A DNA stretch of 64,000 nucleotides from Campylobacterales bacterium (GTDB lineage: Bacteria; Campylobacterota; Campylobacteria; Campylobacterales; Sulfurimonadaceae), in assembly GCA_026390165.1 (NCBI GenBank), contig JAPLGM010000004.1:62001-126000 (forward strand). Reading direction: 5' to 3'. Numbering within the stretch: the stretch's first letter is position 1; each line of letters starts with the position of its first letter. A program made the position numbers and the translations under genes. Shown in pieces: positions 51,557-61,393 of the stretch. The notes under the pieces are model-generated. The model saw only the letters and a list, made by a program, of their open reading frames with translations. It ran no database searches and was not told the origin of the DNA.

Positions 51557-53473
51557 ATGAGCAATGCAATGCGCCAAAAAATGGCAAATACAATTCGATT
51601 TTTAGCGACCGATATGGTTCAGCAAGCCAATTCGGGTCATCCAGGTGCACCGATGGGGTTGGCAGATATTGCTGTCGTCCTCTCTGAATATATGGTGCAT
51701 AACCCCAAAAATCCACAATGGCTTAATCGTGATCGTTTGGTATTCTCAGGGGGACATGGCACAGGCTTGATTTACTCTCTCTATCACCTTTGGGGATATG
51801 GGTTGGAAATTGATGATTTAAAACAGTTTCGCCAGATGGGGTCTCTTACCCCAGGGCATCCTGAATATGGTCATACGGCGGGGATTGAGATTACAACAGG
51901 TCCTCTTGGGCAAGGGATTGCCAATGCCGTTGGGTTTGCTATGGCATCCCAATATGTTGGTCACAAGGTGAATTCTGAGACGGCAAGCTTGATCGATCAC
52001 AGTGTTTATTGTTTATGCGGTGATGGGGATCTTGAAGAGGGGATCAGTTATGAGGCGTGCTCGATTGCTGGGCATATGGGTCTTGATAATTTAGTTCTTA
52101 TTTATGATTCAAACTGTATCACTATTGAAGGGTCAACAGAACTAAGTTTGAGTGAAAATATCCGTGACCGTTTTGAGTCTCAAAACTGGGCCGTTCTCGA
52201 AATTGATGGACATAATTTCGACGAAATTGACAGCGCTTTTACCCAAGCCAAAACGATTAAACGCCCTGTCCTTATTATTGCCAATACCGTTATTGCTAAA
52301 GGGGGCGGTAAAATGGAAGGGTCTCACCATGCGCATGGTGCCCCTTTAGGTCATGACGTCATTAAAACAGCGAAAATTGAGGCAGGATTTGATCCGGAAG
52401 CAACGTTTGCCGTCTCTGCTGATGTATTAGAGCGTTTCCGATGTGCGATTGAAAAAGGGGACTTGGCAGAGCGAGAGTGGAATCACCGTCTCAAAGAGTT
52501 GCCGTTGATGGAGCAAAACGAAGCGTATGAGCAACTGTTGAACCCTGATTTTAGTCGTATCCAATGGCCGACATTTGAAAAAGCCGATGCAACACGCAAT
52601 ACGAACGGAATTATTCTCAATGCGATTGCCAAAGCGATTCCCGGATTCTTGGGGGGGTCAGCCGATTTAGGACCATCCAATAAAACGGAACTCGTAGAGA
52701 TGGGAGATTTTCCAAAGGGAAAAAATATCCATTTCGGGATTCGTGAACACGCGATGGCATCCATTACCAATGCAATGGCATTGTACGGACCAATAATGCC
52801 CTTTAGTGCAACTTTTTTTGTTTTCAGTGACTATCTTAAACCTGCAGCTCGTATTGCAGCATTGAGCGGCATTCAACAGTTCTTTATCTGGACACATGAC
52901 AGTATTGGTGTGGGGGAAGATGGGCCGACCCATCAACCGATTGAACATTTGAGCCAATTTCGTGCATTGCCGAACTTTTATGTCTACCGTCCAGCCGATG
53001 GGGCTGAAAATGTCAAGTGTTGGCAAAAAGCGTTGACGATGAAAACTTCGCCGAGTGCCTTTGTCTGTTCTCGTCAAAATCTTCCTATATTATCCAATCC
53101 ATTAAAGGGTGATGTAGACAATGGTGGTTATTTGCTTGAAGAGCGTCCTAATGCAACCGTAACCTTGATGGCTTCAGGTTCTGAGGTCTCTCTCGCATTA
53201 GAGACAGCGAAAGAGTTAGAAAGACGTGGTGTCATGGCAAATGTCGTCAGTGTTCCGTGTTTTGATCTCCTTTTGGAAGAAACTCAAAGCTATATTGACT
53301 CTATTATCAAGCCAGAATCCCAAAAAGTAGCGATTGAAGCGGCACGTGGATTAGAGTGGTACCGATTTGCTGATACTGTAATTGCAATGGATAGTTTTGG
53401 GGCAAGTGCGCCGGCTGATTTATTGTTCAAACATTTCGGATTTAGTGCCGAAGCGATTGCGTCTAAAATTTGA
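51557..53473 (+). CDS. tkt: Transketolase
   Basis: Thiamine-diphosphate enzyme of the pentose phosphate/Calvin-type carbon rearrangements. The 638-residue protein has the N-terminal NSGHPGAPMGLADIA, TAGIEITTGPLGQGIANAVG, and the ThDP-binding GDGDLEEGISYEA motif near 153. The middle domain FGIREHAMASITNAMALYG and THDSIGVGEDGPTHQPIEH near 450-470 are typical. The 3' end overlaps the next gene (TGATG). Complete and of normal length. Confidence 0.97.
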   Translation: MSNAMRQKMANTIRFLATDMVQQANSGHPGAPMGLADIAVVLSEYMVHNPKNPQWLNRDRLVFSGGHGTGLIYSLYHLWGYGLEIDDLKQFRQMGSLTPGHPEYGHTAGIEITTGPLGQGIANAVGFAMASQYVGHKVNSETASLIDHSVYCLCGDGDLEEGISYEACSIAGHMGLDNLVLIYDSNCITIEGSTELSLSENIRDRFESQNWAVLEIDGHNFDEIDSAFTQAKTIKRPVLIIANTVIAKGGGKMEGSHHAHGAPLGHDVIKTAKIEAGFDPEATFAVSADVLERFRCAIEKGDLAEREWNHRLKELPLMEQNEAYEQLLNPDFSRIQWPTFEKADATRNTNGIILNAIAKAIPGFLGGSADLGPSNKTELVEMGDFPKGKNIHFGIREHAMASITNAMALYGPIMPFSATFFVFSDYLKPAARIAALSGIQQFFIWTHDSIGVGEDGPTHQPIEHLSQFRALPNFYVYRPADGAENVKCWQKALTMKTSPSAFVCSRQNLPILSNPLKGDVDNGGYLLEERPNATVTLMASGSEVSLALETAKELERRGVMANVVSVPCFDLLLEETQSYIDSIIKPESQKVAIEAARGLEWYRFADTVIAMDSFGASAPADLLFKHFGFSAEAIASKI

Positions 53474-54225
53474 TGAACGATTCAGCAGAGTACCTAAAGA
53501 AAAAAGCTTTTTTTGATTCGCTAATTACGTTATATGGGCGTAATGTGGCGGTGGAGATATTGAAAGATGAGTCAGTAAAGATTCATAAACTTCATCTCTC
53601 TAAAAGTAATCGCAGCGATGAGACAATGGATGAGATTCTCTCTTTGGCGCAAATGCGCGGTGTGGAGATTAAATACCATACTAAAGATGCCCTTTCCCGA
53701 ATTTCGAAAAACAGTGCGCAAGATCAGGGGGTAGCTCTCGATGTTGAAGCGCAAAATTATCGAAATGCTCAATCTATAGAGTCTGACTTCCCTAATGGTT
53801 TTCGTCTATTGGCTCTCGATGGAATTAATAACCCCCAAAATTTAGGGATGATTGTCCGCTCAGCGGCGGCGAGTACGATTGATGGGATAATTTTACCAAA
53901 GAAAAACAGCACTAAGCTCTCCCCTTTGGTCATGAAAGCCAGTGCGGGGACGCTCTTTAAAATCCCCATTTATTATTGTGAGACATTAAGTGATGTTTTA
54001 CCACTTAAAAACAGTAGTGTGATTACCCTCTCCTCCCATGCAGAGGATGATATTTACAGGTTAAAAATTCCAAGCCGTGCTATTTTTGTATTGGGGAATG
54101 AGTCCGAAGGGGTGAGTCGTGAGATAGAAGTATTATCGACACTTTCTGTATCTATCCCGATGCAACGGGGTGTAGAATCTCTCAATGTGGCAATTACAGC
54201 AGGAATTGTCTCCTTTTTGCCGTGA
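53473..54225 (+). CDS. TrmH-family RNA 2'-O-methyltransferase
   Basis: A 250-residue SPOUT methyltransferase, a second TrmH-family member in this window. The N-terminal substrate domain (AFFDSLITLYGRNVAVEIL) is followed by the motifs LALDGINNPQNLGMIVRSAAAS near residue 115, FVLGNESEGVSREIE near 210, and the knot VSIPMQRGVESLNVAITAGIV near 230. The target RNA is not deducible. ATG at 53473 overlaps the tkt stop; the radical SAM gene overlaps its own stop by 4 bp. Confidence 0.88.
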   Translation: MNDSAEYLKKKAFFDSLITLYGRNVAVEILKDESVKIHKLHLSKSNRSDETMDEILSLAQMRGVEIKYHTKDALSRISKNSAQDQGVALDVEAQNYRNAQSIESDFPNGFRLLALDGINNPQNLGMIVRSAAASTIDGIILPKKNSTKLSPLVMKASAGTLFKIPIYYCETLSDVLPLKNSSVITLSSHAEDDIYRLKIPSRAIFVLGNESEGVSREIEVLSTLSVSIPMQRGVESLNVAITAGIVSFLP

Positions 54226-55097
54226 AGTTTCACAGAGCCTATATTGAAATAACTAACATCTGCGGGTTAGCCTGCAGTTTTTGTCCCCCCAAAGAACAGC
54301 CAACCTCTACTATGACTCTTGACTTCTTTGAATCGACGTTGCTTCAGCTACAAGGGTACACTACTGAAATCGCTCTTCATGTCATGGGGGATCCGATGGT
54401 GCTCTCTAACTTAACCGATTATTTGGATAGTGCGGCAAAATACAATTTTAAAGTGATGATTACGACAAGTGGGTTTTATCTCGATGAAGGTCGACGACAA
54501 ACCCTTTTTCACCCTTCGCTTCGGCAAGTGAATATTTCTCTTAATAGTTTTAATAAAAACAGTGTATCTCGTACATTTGAAGCTTACATAGATCCTATTT
54601 TAGCCCTATGCGATGAAAAGCTTGCCAATCATAGTGATTTCTTTATTAATCTACGGTTATGGAATTTGGATGAAGCACAGAGTGCATTGGCATTTAATGA
54701 GAAACTTTTTAAGATATTAGAAAAGCATTTTTCACTAGATTCCATTATGGAAATGATTAGCGGTGATCGTCAATCGATTCGTCTAGCCTCTAAAATTCTT
54801 CTTCACTTAGAACAAACGTTTGAGTGGCCAAGTTTACAAAATCCACTTTTAGGGGATGGTTATTGTCATGGATTGAGTAAACAAATTGCTATTCTTGCTG
54901 ATGGACGTGTCGTTCCCTGTTGTTTGGACGGTGATGGGATCATAGAACTTGGTAACCTTCATGTGACAAATTTGGGTAAAATTCTCTCATCTAAACGGGC
55001 ACTTGAGATAACACAAGGGTTTGCGCACGCAATAGCACACGAAGAGCTGTGCCAAAAATGCAGTTATAAAGATCGATTTTCGAAAGGAGGTATATAA
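54222..55097 (+). CDS. Radical SAM / SPASM-domain protein
   Basis: A 291-residue radical SAM enzyme of unknown substrate. The cluster ligands are C14, C18 and C21 (TNICGLACSFC), with an HVMGDP segment (SAM/GGE-like) near residue 55. A short C-terminal SPASM region carries VVPCCLDGDGI near 232-242 and C277/C280 (LCQKC), ligands for an auxiliary cluster. SPASM enzymes often modify peptides, but no small precursor gene is visible nearby. The GTG start overlaps the methyltransferase stop, and corA follows after one base, so it lies in a housekeeping operon rather than a peptide cluster. Confidence 0.85.
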   Translation: MKFHRAYIEITNICGLACSFCPPKEQPTSTMTLDFFESTLLQLQGYTTEIALHVMGDPMVLSNLTDYLDSAAKYNFKVMITTSGFYLDEGRRQTLFHPSLRQVNISLNSFNKNSVSRTFEAYIDPILALCDEKLANHSDFFINLRLWNLDEAQSALAFNEKLFKILEKHFSLDSIMEMISGDRQSIRLASKILLHLEQTFEWPSLQNPLLGDGYCHGLSKQIAILADGRVVPCCLDGDGIIELGNLHVTNLGKILSSKRALEITQGFAHAIAHEELCQKCSYKDRFSKGGI

Positions 55098-55098
55098 A

Positions 55099-56052
55099 AT
55101 GATCAAATGTTTTGTTAAAAATGAAAATGCAATTGCATTGATTGATACTATGTCGGAACTTGATGGAGATAATATTGAAAAAGTGATCTGGATCGATATG
55201 TTAATGCCGACCTACGATGAAATTGTTTTTATTGAAAATACCTTTGATATTAAATTCCCGACCAAACAAGAGACTGAAGAGATTGAAATCAGTTCGCGTT
55301 ATTGGGAAGAGAGTGATCGTATTGAAATAAATACTTTTTTCTTGGTTAATACCAATCAAAATTCCCATAATGAGACCGTATCCTTTATCCTCTATAAAAA
55401 TTTATTAATTTCCATCCGCTATACTGCACTTTATGCTTTCGATGAGTTTAATCGTAAATTTTTTGCAGCACCCAAACAATTTGAGAGTGGCTATGATATT
55501 TTTGGTCAATTGATTGATATTCGTATTGATGCGGATGCAGATATTATTGAGCGACTCTCACGGGACATTACCCGTCTTCGTAAGCACGTTTTTACCGACC
55601 ATACAAATGATGATGAAGAGATATTGGAACGGATCTCCTCTTTGGAAGATTTGAATATGCAGCTTCGAGAGAATCTCAACGATAAACAGCGTATCTTGAG
55701 CTCTTTTTTGAAATCAACAAAATACAAGAATGCGCTAAAAACGGATGTCGCTATTATGCTTAAAGATATCAAGTCGTTGATTGATTATACCGATTTCAAT
55801 TTTGAGCGGCTGGAATATCTCCAAAATATTTTTGTTGGTTTATTGAGTATTGAGCAAAACAAAGTGATTAAAATGTTTACGATTATGAACGTTATTTTCT
55901 TGCCTCCGACGTTGATCGCCAGTATTTATGGAATGAATTTTGATTTTATGCCTGAAGTGCATTGGCATTTTGGCTATTTGATTTCAATATTTTTAATGAT
56001 AGGATCATCCATTTTCCCCCTCTATCTCTTTAAGCGTAAAGGGTGGATTTAA
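55099..56052 (+). CDS. corA: CorA-type magnesium/cobalt transporter
   Basis: A 317-residue CorA family channel for Mg2+ or Co2+. A large acidic N-terminal cytoplasmic domain with long helices (about 150-250) precedes two C-terminal membrane helices (about 258-277 and 291-310). The selectivity motif YGMN is at 277-280, followed by the MPE loop, both diagnostic. GGAGG stands before the ATG. Expected to act as a pentamer in the inner membrane. Confidence 0.95.
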   Translation: MIKCFVKNENAIALIDTMSELDGDNIEKVIWIDMLMPTYDEIVFIENTFDIKFPTKQETEEIEISSRYWEESDRIEINTFFLVNTNQNSHNETVSFILYKNLLISIRYTALYAFDEFNRKFFAAPKQFESGYDIFGQLIDIRIDADADIIERLSRDITRLRKHVFTDHTNDDEEILERISSLEDLNMQLRENLNDKQRILSSFLKSTKYKNALKTDVAIMLKDIKSLIDYTDFNFERLEYLQNIFVGLLSIEQNKVIKMFTIMNVIFLPPTLIASIYGMNFDFMPEVHWHFGYLISIFLMIGSSIFPLYLFKRKGWI

Positions 56053-56107
56053 GGTATGGGTGCACATACTAACGTACTAAATTAGTTAAAACATAAAGGA
56101 TAAACAG

Positions 56108-57256
56108 TTGGACAGGCGAATTCGCTATTTTATTGAAGATTATTGGGATATTTTTATAGGGTTATGTTCTATTGGACTTGCTTTTTTCGCTCACTATCAG
56201 GGTGATGGGATGCTGGCAACCATTTTAGCGGCTATAGGTATTGCCTCACTCTCTCTGACGGTTGCTGAAGTAGCGGATATTCTCTCGGAGCGTCTTCATG
56301 AACCGTACGGGAGCTTTGTATTAACTTTCAGTGCTGTTGTGGTTGAAATAATTCTACTTTATGTAATTTTACTTGAAGTCCGCCATTCACCTGAAGTATT
56401 GGAGACAGTTAAGGGGGGAATTATCTCTGCTGTTATTGTTGATTTAAACGTTTTATTAGGACTTTCAGTTTTTCTTGGAGGGCTTGCTTTCTCGCAACAG
56501 CAACATAATAAAGAGACATCAAGTGCCTATAGTACCGTTTTATTTGTTGCTTCATCAGCTCTATTAGTACCAGGATTACTGAGTCATACAGAGCATGGGA
56601 GTGAGGCGTTAACACATGTGAGCCATTTGATTGCAGGGGTATTACTCTTTTTTTATCTTATTATTTTCATTTTTCAAACCCGTACCCATACCCACTTTTT
56701 TAAAGCAACAGCACGAAGCCGTTTTTTTCGTCTTAAACGTAAGCTTGCCGAAGAAGAAGGGGAAATTGACGAAAACGATTCAAGTGATTATGTTTTTGAA
56801 CATCTCCCTACAGCAATCAATTTTATCTCGATTTTTGGTTTGATTGGAATGATTGCTTTTGGTGCAGAAATTTTTGCAGGAGAAGGGGTTAAGATTGCCA
56901 AAGAGTATGGGCTGTCATCGGGACTAGCAGGGCTTGTGATTGCAATTATCAGTGTCTCCCCAGAGATATTTACAGCAGTTCGTGCGGCACGAAACGATCA
57001 AATTCAGCGGGTGGTCAATATCGCCATGGGAGCATCTACCGTATCAATTATCTTAACCGTTCCGATTTTGATGATGTTAGCCTATTATTCAGGAATAAAT
57101 CTCACGCTCGATTTTAACCCACTGCAGATTGGGGCACTGTTGCTTACAATTATTTTAGTGTGGAAAACGACGGAAGAGGGAGAAACAAACTACTTTGAGG
57201 GGGCCTCTCATTTGATGTTCTTTATTAGTTATGCTATTATCGCAGCGTATTACTGA
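56108..57256 (+). CDS. Ca2+/H+ antiporter, ChaA/CAX family
   Basis: A 382-residue inner-membrane cation/proton exchanger with about 11 helices. The first alpha repeat shows LTVAEVADILSERLHEPYGSFVLTFSAVVVEIILL with GGIISAVIVDLNVLLG. The second shows GLVIAIISVSPEIFTAVRAARNDQIQRVVNIAMGASTVSI, where the ion-binding glutamate is in SPE. An acidic stretch (about 216-228) lies between the halves. The start is TTG at 56108 after AAAGGA. It overlaps yaaA (TGATG). ChaA-type members may also carry Na+ or K+. Confidence 0.88.
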   Translation: MDRRIRYFIEDYWDIFIGLCSIGLAFFAHYQGDGMLATILAAIGIASLSLTVAEVADILSERLHEPYGSFVLTFSAVVVEIILLYVILLEVRHSPEVLETVKGGIISAVIVDLNVLLGLSVFLGGLAFSQQQHNKETSSAYSTVLFVASSALLVPGLLSHTEHGSEALTHVSHLIAGVLLFFYLIIFIFQTRTHTHFFKATARSRFFRLKRKLAEEEGEIDENDSSDYVFEHLPTAINFISIFGLIGMIAFGAEIFAGEGVKIAKEYGLSSGLAGLVIAIISVSPEIFTAVRAARNDQIQRVVNIAMGASTVSIILTVPILMMLAYYSGINLTLDFNPLQIGALLLTIILVWKTTEEGETNYFEGASHLMFFISYAIIAAYY

Positions 57257-57996
57257 TGATGAAAATACTTTTTGCCCCCAGTGAGGGAAAACGAACAGGA
57301 GGGAATTACCCACCTATAAATTCCACCAGTCTAATTTTCCCTGAACTTTATAGGAAACGTCTTGAAGTGATTAGACGCTACGAAGCATTAGTTCAACAGG
57401 GGAGCGATGAAGAGTTAAAAAAACTTTTTGGACTTAAAGATATTCGAGAATTTGAACGCTATAAAATACCCTTTGAATCTGCTCCTACAATGAAAGCGAT
57501 AGAGCGTTATGATGGGGTAGCATACAATTATCTAAAGTATGAGACATTGAGTCAGACCGCCCAAGAATATATCGATACACATGTTATTCTCTTCTCCAAT
57601 CTTTTTGGCCCCATTGCTGCAGGTGACACTCTCCCCGATTACAAACTCAAACAAGGTTCTTCGATTGAAAAATTGGCTCTAGAAAAATATTATAAAGAAT
57701 ATTTTTCAAATTCACTTGATAATCTGAATGAAAATAAGGAGCTATTGGATCTGCGAGCAGGGTTCTATGATAAATTTTATACCCCAAAAAATTCCATTAC
57801 AACCTTGAAATTCCTCAAAGAAGGGAAAGTCGTGAGCCATTGGGCAAAAGCATACCGTGGAGTTGTATTACGTGCACTTGCAACCCATAAAACTGCCTCA
57901 ATTAGGGAGTTGTTAGCCCTATCTATTGAGGGATTAAGTGTTACTGATATAGTGGAAACAAAGAAGAAAAAGGAAGTTATTTACAAAATTGTGTAA
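57256..57996 (+). CDS. yaaA: YaaA/DUF328 peroxide-stress family protein
   Basis: A 246-residue (245 if the second ATG is used) member of the YaaA family, a DNA-binding protein that lowers free iron under peroxide stress in E. coli. Recognisable parts are KILFAPSEGKRTGGN at the N-terminus, YDGVAYNYLKYETL near 81, ILFSNLFGPIAAGDTLPDYKLKQG near 115, and VSHWAKAYRGVVLRAL near 195. It is coupled to the antiporter gene and is the last gene before the tRNA cluster. Confidence 0.88.
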   Translation: MMKILFAPSEGKRTGGNYPPINSTSLIFPELYRKRLEVIRRYEALVQQGSDEELKKLFGLKDIREFERYKIPFESAPTMKAIERYDGVAYNYLKYETLSQTAQEYIDTHVILFSNLFGPIAAGDTLPDYKLKQGSSIEKLALEKYYKEYFSNSLDNLNENKELLDLRAGFYDKFYTPKNSITTLKFLKEGKVVSHWAKAYRGVVLRALATHKTASIRELLALSIEGLSVTDIVETKKKKEVIYKIV

Positions 57997-58013
57997 TTTC
58001 TTTTGAATAACCC

Positions 58014-58042
58014 TTGACATATCAAAAAAAAAAGACTATAAT
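58014..58042 (+). promoter_or_regulatory. Consensus sigma-70 promoter of the tRNA-tuf cluster
   Basis: TTGACA (58014-58019) and TATAAT (58037-58042) are both perfect consensus and separated by exactly 17 bp, 21 bp before the first tRNA. A run of ten A lies in the spacer. Campylobacterota promoters often lack a -35 box, so this full match is notable and fits a very strongly expressed stable-RNA operon. Confidence 0.9.
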
Positions 58043-58062
58043 TTCGGCTCCATTTCACCAAT

Positions 58063-58139
58063 GCCGGCATAGCTCAGTTGGCTAGAGCAGCTGATTTGTA
58101 ATCAGCAGGCCCGGGGTTCAAGTCCTCGTGCCGGCACCA
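58063..58139 (+). tRNA. tRNA-Thr (anticodon TGT)
   Basis: A complete 77-base cloverleaf with acceptor GCCGGCA/TGCCGGC, anticodon stem CTGAT/ATCAG, loop TTGTAAT giving TGT, the GGTTCAAGTCC T-arm, and encoded CCA. First of four tRNAs before tuf. Confidence 0.95.
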
Positions 58140-58193
58140 TTGAATGAAATCGGAATGAATACCTTTTGTCAGTGTTAGACCAGATACGGCCGT

Positions 58194-58279
<86 letters not shown>

Positions 58280-58283
58280 TTAT

Positions 58284-58360
<77 letters not shown>

Positions 58361-58461
58361 CTGGGAGCTGAAGTACACATTTCATAATTACTACTTCATC
58401 ATTACCTTAAAACGTAAAATAGTTTTTAAGCTTCCAATTGCAAATTTATCATTGTTTATAT

Positions 58462-58536
<75 letters not shown>

Positions 58537-58590
58537 GTAATATTCTTGTAATTTTTTGAAAGCTTGAAAGCTATTTCAGCTGTTTTTAGG

Positions 58591-58596
58591 TATAAT
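58591..58596 (+). promoter_or_regulatory. -10 element for tuf
   Basis: Consensus TATAAT 37 bp before the tuf ATG, with no convincing -35. It suggests tuf has its own promoter besides readthrough from the tRNA promoter. TCGGAGGA precedes the start codon. Confidence 0.5.
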
Positions 58597-58632
58597 TCCA
58601 TTTTAGTTTACAATATTAAGTCGGAGGACACA

Positions 58633-59832
58633 ATGGCAAAAGAAAAGTTTGCGCGTACTAAACCACACTGCAACATCGGTACAATCGGTCACGTTGACCA
58701 TGGTAAAACTACGTTGACAGCAGCAATTACAGCGGTTCTTGCTACTAAAACGGGTGCGAAATTTATGGACTACGATCAAATTGATAATGCTCCAGAAGAG
58801 CGTGAGCGCGGTATTACAATCGCTACATCACACGTAGAGTACGAAACTGAAAATCGTCACTATGCACACGTTGACTGTCCTGGACACGCCGACTATGTTA
58901 AAAACATGATTACTGGTGCTGCTCAAATGGACGGAGCGATTCTTGTTGTTTCTGCAGCGGATGGCCCAATGCCACAAACACGTGAGCATATCCTTCTTTC
59001 TCGCCAAGTAGGTGTTCCATATATCGTTGTTTTCATGAATAAAGAAGATATGGTTGATGATGAAGAACTTCTTGAATTAGTAGAGATGGAAATTCGTGAA
59101 CTTCTCGATATGTACGAGTTCCCAGGTGATGACACTCCTATCGTTGCTGGGTCTGCATTACGTGCACTTGAAGAAGCAAAAGCTGGTAATCTTGGTCCAT
59201 GGGCTGATAAAATCATCAAATTGATGGATGAGGTGGATCGTTATATCCCTCAACCAATTCGTGAAACGGATAAAGATTTCTTGATGCCAGTTGAAGACGT
59301 TTTCTCAATCTCAGGACGTGGTACGGTTGTAACTGGTCGTATTGAGCGTGGTACTATCAAAATCGGTGAAGTAATCGAGATCGTTGGTATTCGTGATACA
59401 CAAACAACTACTGTAACTGGTGTTGAAATGTTCCGTAAAGAGATGGAAATGGGTGAAGCAGGCGATAACTGTGGAATCTTGCTTCGTGGAACTAAAAAAG
59501 AAGATGTTGAACGTGGTCAAGTTCTTTGTAAGCCTAAATCAATCAACCCTCATACAAAATTTGAGGCTGAGATTTATGTATTGAGCAAAGAAGAGGGTGG
59601 TCGTCATACTCCATTCTTTAATGGTTACCGTCCACAATTTTATGTTCGTACTACTGACTGTACAGGTGCTATCACCTTGCAAGAAGGTACTGAAATGGTT
59701 ATGCCTGGTGATAACGTAAAAATTATTGCTGAATTGATCCATCCGATTGCGATGGAAGAGGGTACTCGCTTCGCTATCCGTGAAGGTGGACGTACTGTAG
59801 GTGCTGGGGTTGTTTCTAAAATCCTTGCATAA
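58633..59832 (+). CDS. tuf: Translation elongation factor Tu
   Basis: EF-Tu carries aminoacyl-tRNA to the ribosome. The 399-residue protein has the P-loop GHVDHGKT at 19-26, the switch region [31 protein letters not shown], and NKEDM for guanine recognition. Domains 2 and 3 are complete to [13 protein letters not shown] at 58633 follows GGAGGA and is the family start; the frame extends 69 bases upstream without support. Confidence 0.99.
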   Translation: MAKEKFARTKPHCNIGTIGHVDHGKTTLTAAITAVLATKTGAKFMDYDQIDNAPEERERGITIATSHVEYETENRHYAHVDCPGHADYVKNMITGAAQMDGAILVVSAADGPMPQTREHILLSRQVGVPYIVVFMNKEDMVDDEELLELVEMEIRELLDMYEFPGDDTPIVAGSALRALEEAKAGNLGPWADKIIKLMDEVDRYIPQPIRETDKDFLMPVEDVFSISGRGTVVTGRIERGTIKIGEVIEIVGIRDTQTTTVTGVEMFRKEMEMGEAGDNCGILLRGTKKEDVERGQVLCKPKSINPHTKFEAEIYVLSKEEGGRHTPFFNGYRPQFYVRTTDCTGAITLQEGTEMVMPGDNVKIIAELIHPIAMEEGTRFAIREGGRTVGAGVVSKILA

Positions 59833-59869
59833 TTTTCCCCAACCTTAGGGTTGGATTAAAAGGGTAAAT

Positions 59870-60022
59870 ATGCGCGAAAATATCCATTTAGCATGTGAAA
59901 AGTGTACACGTCGTAACTATCACACTACTAAAAATAAAAAAACACACACTGAGAAATTCTCAATGAAAAAGTTTTGTAAATTTTGTCGTGAGCACACGAC
60001 TCATAAAGAAGCAAAACTTTAA
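59870..60022 (+). CDS. rpmG: 50S ribosomal protein L33
   Basis: A 50-residue L33 with two CxxC pairs (LACEKC and KFCKFC), the zinc-binding type, and the conserved KKFCKFCREHTTHKEAK end. It lies between tuf and tRNA-Trp, the usual order in Campylobacterota. AAGGG precedes the ATG. Confidence 0.96.
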   Translation: MRENIHLACEKCTRRNYHTTKNKKTHTEKFSMKKFCKFCREHTTHKEAKL

Positions 60023-60055
60023 GTCGTTTCCCCTCGGGGATTCTATTATAGTTAT

Positions 60056-60131
60056 AGGTCAGTAGCTCCAATGGTAGAGCGCCGGATTCCAAATCCGATG
60101 GTTGCGGGTTCGAATCCCCCCTGGCCTGCCA
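60056..60131 (+). tRNA. tRNA-Trp (anticodon CCA)
   Basis: A 76-base tRNA with acceptor AGGTCAG/CTGGCCT, anticodon stem CGGAT/ATCCG, loop TCCAAA region giving CCA, T-arm GGGTTCGAATCCC, and encoded 3' CCA. It lies between rpmG and secE. Confidence 0.95.
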
Positions 60132-60192
60132 CCCATTTTTAACTAATGGTGCTCTCGGGCTTTATTGGTTCGAAATGTCCTAAGGATACCTA

Positions 60193-60378
60193 ATGAAGAA
60201 CAGTGTTAGTAGTGCTTTTCACCAAGCAAAATTAGAGCTTGCAAAAGTTATTTTCCCCACTAAACCGCAGGTTAAACAAGCGTTTGTTGCAGTTATGATC
60301 GTGGTAACGTTTATGGTCTTGTTCTTGGCATTGGTTGATTTCATTATGTCTTCTACCGTTTCGGCAATTTTGAGTTAA
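60193..60378 (+). CDS. secE: Protein translocase subunit SecE
   Basis: A 61-residue SecE with a short amphipathic N-terminal helix (AKLELAKVIFPTKPQVKQ) and one membrane helix (about 33-56). This is the short one-helix form typical of most bacteria. It holds SecY in the export channel. nusG follows by 9 bp. Confidence 0.95.
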   Translation: MKNSVSSAFHQAKLELAKVIFPTKPQVKQAFVAVMIVVTFMVLFLALVDFIMSSTVSAILS

Positions 60379-60387
60379 GGAAAAAGA

Positions 60388-60918
60388 ATGGCACACCGTT
60401 GGTACTCAATTCAAACATACGCTGGTAGTGAGCGTAGTGTTAAAGCTGCTATCGAAAACATTATTGCTGAAAATCATCTTGAAGATGTTATTACGGAAGT
60501 AATTGTACCGACAGAAGATGTTATTGAAGTGAAAAATGGAAAGAAAAAAATTACTGAGCGTTCTCTTTACTCAGGATATGTTTTTGCTAATATTGATTTA
60601 TCGATTGATTTGCAACACCGTATTCAATCCTTGCCTCGCGTAGCAGGATTTATTGGTGAAGCAAATAAGCCAACCCCTTTAAGCGATAATGACATTGCTG
60701 TTATTTTGGATCGTGTAACCAATCGTTCAGCTCCGAAACCTAAAGTCTTTTTTGACAGCGGTGAAATGGTTCGTATTGTAGATGGACCTTTCGCGAATTT
60801 TACAGGTACGGTTGATGAGTATGATCTTGAGCATGGAACATTAAAACTCAATGTCTCTATCTTTGGGCGTAGTACACCAGTTGATATTGCATACACGCAA
60901 GTTGAAAAAATTATTTAA
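60388..60918 (+). CDS. nusG: Transcription termination/antitermination protein NusG
   Basis: NusG links RNA polymerase to Rho or the ribosome. The 176-residue protein has the NGN domain ([21 protein letters not shown]) and the C-terminal KOW domain (about 122-176, [22 protein letters not shown]). No insertions. Second gene of the secE-nusG-rplKAJL string. Confidence 0.97.
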   Translation: MAHRWYSIQTYAGSERSVKAAIENIIAENHLEDVITEVIVPTEDVIEVKNGKKKITERSLYSGYVFANIDLSIDLQHRIQSLPRVAGFIGEANKPTPLSDNDIAVILDRVTNRSAPKPKVFFDSGEMVRIVDGPFANFTGTVDEYDLEHGTLKLNVSIFGRSTPVDIAYTQVEKII

Positions 60919-60938
60919 TCTCAAAAAAGGAAGCACAA

Positions 60939-61364
60939 ATGGCAAAAAAAATTACGGGCTACATCAAGCTACAAGTTAATGCTGGAGCGGCTAACCCAGC
61001 TCCTCCAGTTGGACCTGCACTCGGTCAACGTGGTGTTAATATCATGGAGTTTTGTAAAGCATTTAACGAGCGTACAAAAGATAAAGCAGGTTTTAAACTC
61101 CCGGTAGTTATTACTGTATATGCGGATAAAACATTCTCTTTTATCACTAAGCAACCACCTGCATCAGCTCTCATCATGAGAGCAGCCGGCCTTAAAAAAG
61201 GGACTGATAATCCGATGAAAAATAAAGTGGGTAAAATCACGAAAGATCAGTTAATGGAAATTGTTAAGCAAAAAATGCAAGACATGAATACTGATTGTAT
61301 TGAAGCTGCTGCAGCTACAATCGCTGGTTCAGCACGTTCAATGGGTGTTGATATTATTGACTAA
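60939..61364 (+). CDS. rplK: 50S ribosomal protein L11
   Basis: L11 forms the GTPase-associated centre with L10 and L7/L12. The 141-residue protein starts [40 protein letters not shown] and ends [12 protein letters not shown], both diagnostic. AAAAGGAAG precedes the ATG. Confidence 0.98.
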   Translation: MAKKITGYIKLQVNAGAANPAPPVGPALGQRGVNIMEFCKAFNERTKDKAGFKLPVVITVYADKTFSFITKQPPASALIMRAAGLKKGTDNPMKNKVGKITKDQLMEIVKQKMQDMNTDCIEAAAATIAGSARSMGVDIID

Positions 61365-61393
61365 ATTTATCTCTTAGGGGATAGTTTGGTATG

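Noticed and set aside
54222-55097. Peptide natural-product cluster around the SPASM protein
   Set aside because: No small precursor gene, peptidase or exporter is visible; neighbours are a methyltransferase and CorA.
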